From assembly GCF_014306155.1 (NCBI RefSeq), contig NZ_JACRWH010000053.1, positions 1 to 15,157 of the forward strand: a stretch of DNA of 15,157 nt. The letters run 5' to 3'. Below are positions 13,952 to 15,157 of the stretch, one piece after another; positions within the stretch are counted from its first letter, which is position 1, and each line of letters begins with the position of its first letter. The notes under the pieces were generated by a model. That model was not told the origin of the DNA. It worked only from the letters and a program-made list of their open reading frames with translations, and did not search any database. The stretch is from Holdemanella hominis (GTDB taxonomy: Bacteria; Bacillota_I; Bacilli_A; Erysipelotrichales; Erysipelotrichaceae). Both the position numbers and the translations under genes were made by a program.

Positions 13952-14881
13952 TTATTCCGCAAACATTGGAGTAGATAAATAACGCTCACCTGTATCTGGT
14001 AATAATACGACGATTGTTTTCCCTTTGTTTTCAGGGCGTTTTGCGATTTGAATAGCGGCATATGTAGCAGCACCACTTGAAATACCCACTAGCATACCTT
14101 CATTATGTGCAATTAAACGACCTGTTTCATAAGCCTGTTCATTTGTGACTGTAAAGACTTCATCATATACACTTGTATCCAAAGTATTCGGAACAAAACC
14201 AGCACCAATACCTTGAATACCATGAGGACCTGCATGACCTTGGGATAATACTGGACTTGTTTTAGGTTCAACCGCAACCACTTTCACATTTGGATTTTGA
14301 TTCTTCAAATATTTACCTGTACCACTTACAGTACCACCCGTTCCAACACCGGCAACAAAAATATCAACTTTCCCCTCTGTATCCTTCCAAATTTCTGGAC
14401 CAGTCGATTCATAATGTGCCTGTGGGTTTGATGGATTCTCAAATTGACTTGGAATAAAACTGTTTGGTGTAGCAGCTGCCAATTCCTGTGCTTTTGCGAT
14501 AGCCCCCTTCATACCTGCTTTGCCATCTGTTAAAACAACTTTTGCACCATACGCCTTCAATAAGTTACGACGCTCTACACTCATTGTTTCAGGCATTGTC
14601 ATAATAGCCTTATATCCCTTAGCTGCTGCAACAGATGCAATACCAATACCAGTATTTCCACTTGTTGGCTCAATCAATGTAGCACCTGGCTTGATCAACC
14701 CTTTTTTCTCAGCATCCTCAATCATTTTCTTTGCGATACGATCCTTTACACTACCTGCTGGATTAAAGAATTCTACTTTCGCAACAACACTAGCCTCTAA
14801 ACCTTCTTTTTCTTCAATATGTGTTAATTCTACTAATGGTGTATTTCCAATTAAATCTGAAATTGCTTTATATACTGTCAT
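13952..14881 (-). CDS. cysK: Cysteine synthase (O-acetylserine sulfhydrylase)
   Basis: The 309-aa PLP enzyme converts O-acetylserine and sulfide to cysteine. Lys46 in GSVKDR is the Schiff-base lysine. PTSGNTG (72-78) is the substrate loop, GVGTGGT (178-184) the phosphate cup, SSGAA (268-272) binds the pyridine, and PDTGERYLSTPMF closes the C-terminus. Length is typical of CysK type A. SD AGGAGG lies eight bases before the ATG. It is convergent with metA and has its own strong promoter and a leader that encodes a small Cys-Cys peptide, suggesting control by cysteine supply. Confidence 0.95.
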   Translation of the reverse strand: MTVYKAISDLIGNTPLVELTHIEEKEGLEASVVAKVEFFNPAGSVKDRIAKKMIEDAEKKGLIKPGATLIEPTSGNTGIGIASVAAAKGYKAIMTMPETMSVERRNLLKAYGAKVVLTDGKAGMKGAIAKAQELAAATPNSFIPSQFENPSNPQAHYESTGPEIWKDTEGKVDIFVAGVGTGGTVSGTGKYLKNQNPNVKVVAVEPKTSPVLSQGHAGPHGIQGIGAGFVPNTLDTSVYDEVFTVTNEQAYETGRLIAHNEGMLVGISSGAATYAAIQIAKRPENKGKTIVVLLPDTGERYLSTPMFAE

Positions 14882-14889
14882 TTTCTTTT

Positions 14890-14924
14890 CCTCCTATTAA
14901 ATAAATTCAATATTATTCATTTAA
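14890..14924 (-). promoter_or_regulatory. AT-rich hairpin abutting the cysK SD
   Basis: On the minus strand TTAAATGAAT (14924-14915, inside the leader peptide's last codons) pairs with ATTTATTTAA (14906-14897) with one G-U. The SD AGGAGG follows after one base. It is weak thermodynamically but placed to link leader translation to cysK initiation. Confidence 0.4.
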
Positions 14925-14945
14925 AGAGCTACAACATCGTTTCAT
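14913..14945 (-). CDS. Cys-Cys leader peptide MKRCCSSLNE ahead of cysK
   Basis: A ten-codon frame with a strong SD (GGAGG, nine bases before the ATG) lies in the cysK leader between the promoter and cysK. It reads Met-Lys-Arg-Cys-Cys-Ser-Ser-Leu-Asn-Glu, with tandem TGT codons followed by two Ser codons. Cysteine is the product of cysK and serine its ultimate precursor, so the codon content is what a supply-sensing leader peptide would show. The stop is about 18 bases before the cysK SD. Translation and function are inferred, not shown. Confidence 0.6.
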   Translation of the reverse strand: MKRCCSSLNE

Positions 14946-14960
14946 AATTAGTACCTCCGC

Positions 14961-14976
14961 TTACTATTCCTAGTAA
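14961..14976 (-). promoter_or_regulatory. Hairpin or operator at the 5' end of the cysK transcript
   Basis: TTACTA-GGAA-TAGTAA is a perfect 6-bp stem with a GNRA-type tetraloop, starting a few bases after the expected transcription start. It could stabilise the mRNA or bind a regulator such as the Rrf2 protein. Confidence 0.4.
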
Positions 14977-14986
14977 CTTTATAGGC

Positions 14987-15015
14987 ATTATAGGAGTTTG
15001 CTTTTCCAAAGTCAA
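14987..15015 (-). promoter_or_regulatory. Strong sigma-A-like promoter of cysK
   Basis: On the minus strand TTGACT and TATAAT are separated by exactly 17 bp, nearly consensus. Transcription would start near 14980, leaving a leader of about 100 nt that carries the Cys-Cys peptide. Confidence 0.8.
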
Positions 15016-15044
15016 TAAAAAAGTGATAGAAATTTATCGGATAT

Positions 15045-15135
15045 TTAAATTCTTGTAGGGTCGAACATAGTCCTTAAATTTTTATAGGGTCGTTTTATAA
15101 GTAGTAAAAAAATTCTATAAAATATCGTAGGGTCG
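15045..15135 (+). repeat. Three direct repeats ending in TAGGGTCG upstream of cysK
   Basis: Copies at 15045-15063 and 15074-15092 match at 17 of 19 bases (29-bp period). A third at 15117-15135 shares the last nine bases with the first copy (eight with the second) and several before. They lie 30-120 bp upstream of the cysK promoter, and no gene is seen between them and the window end. Possible activator or repressor sites for cysK or a gene beyond the edge. Confidence 0.55.
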
Positions 15136-15157
15136 TGTTCGTCCCATTTTTTTATAT

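Noticed and set aside
15045..15135. CRISPR-like repeat array at the right edge
   Set aside because: Only three short degenerate copies with unequal spacing (29 and 43 bp) and no cas genes.

Overview
The window looks like chromosome of a low-GC Firmicute. The gene set and AT-rich codon use would fit the Erysipelotrichaceae or a neighbouring group, but no marker here fixes the genus. It joins two parts: a piece of a conjugative or integrative element (1 to about 6947) and ordinary core metabolism (about 6948 to the end).

Element part, all on the minus strand: a ParA-type ATPase, a short SSB, a Lar-like zinc-ribbon protein, a ParB-type protein, a small secreted Ser/Thr/Lys-rich protein, a promoter with a folded leader RNA ending in a terminator, two tiny ORFs and a second terminator. 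Then comes a thioester-domain adhesin with SpaA repeats, cut short inside its last repeat, and the first codons of another gene that leaves the window. The parA ribosome binding site is buried in a long nested hairpin.

Junction: a host tRNA-Arg(CCU) gene is broken just after its anticodon loop (6948-6987). A complete but different tRNA-Arg(CCU) lies about 46 bp further into the element, followed by a strong terminator. I read this as insertion into the tRNA anticodon loop, with the element supplying a replacement tRNA of the same anticodon.

Core part: tRNA-Arg(CCG) and a HAD phosphatase lie directly upstream of the broken tRNA and are probably co-transcribed with it. Then come a uracil permease, a DJ-1/PfpI protein, a DUF308 membrane protein and a Cof-type HAD hydrolase. 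Last is a sulfur amino acid block: an Rrf2 regulator with four cysteines, O-acetylhomoserine sulfhydrylase (metY), homoserine O-acetyltransferase (metA) and, convergent, cysteine synthase (cysK). MetA makes O-acetylhomoserine, MetY converts it with sulfide to homocysteine, and CysK makes cysteine from O-acetylserine and sulfide.

The strongest leads are the split/replaced tRNA-Arg, a ten-codon leader peptide MKRCCSSLNE with tandem Cys codons ahead of cysK, the folded leader RNA with serial terminators ahead of the adhesin, and the SD-masking hairpin of parA.
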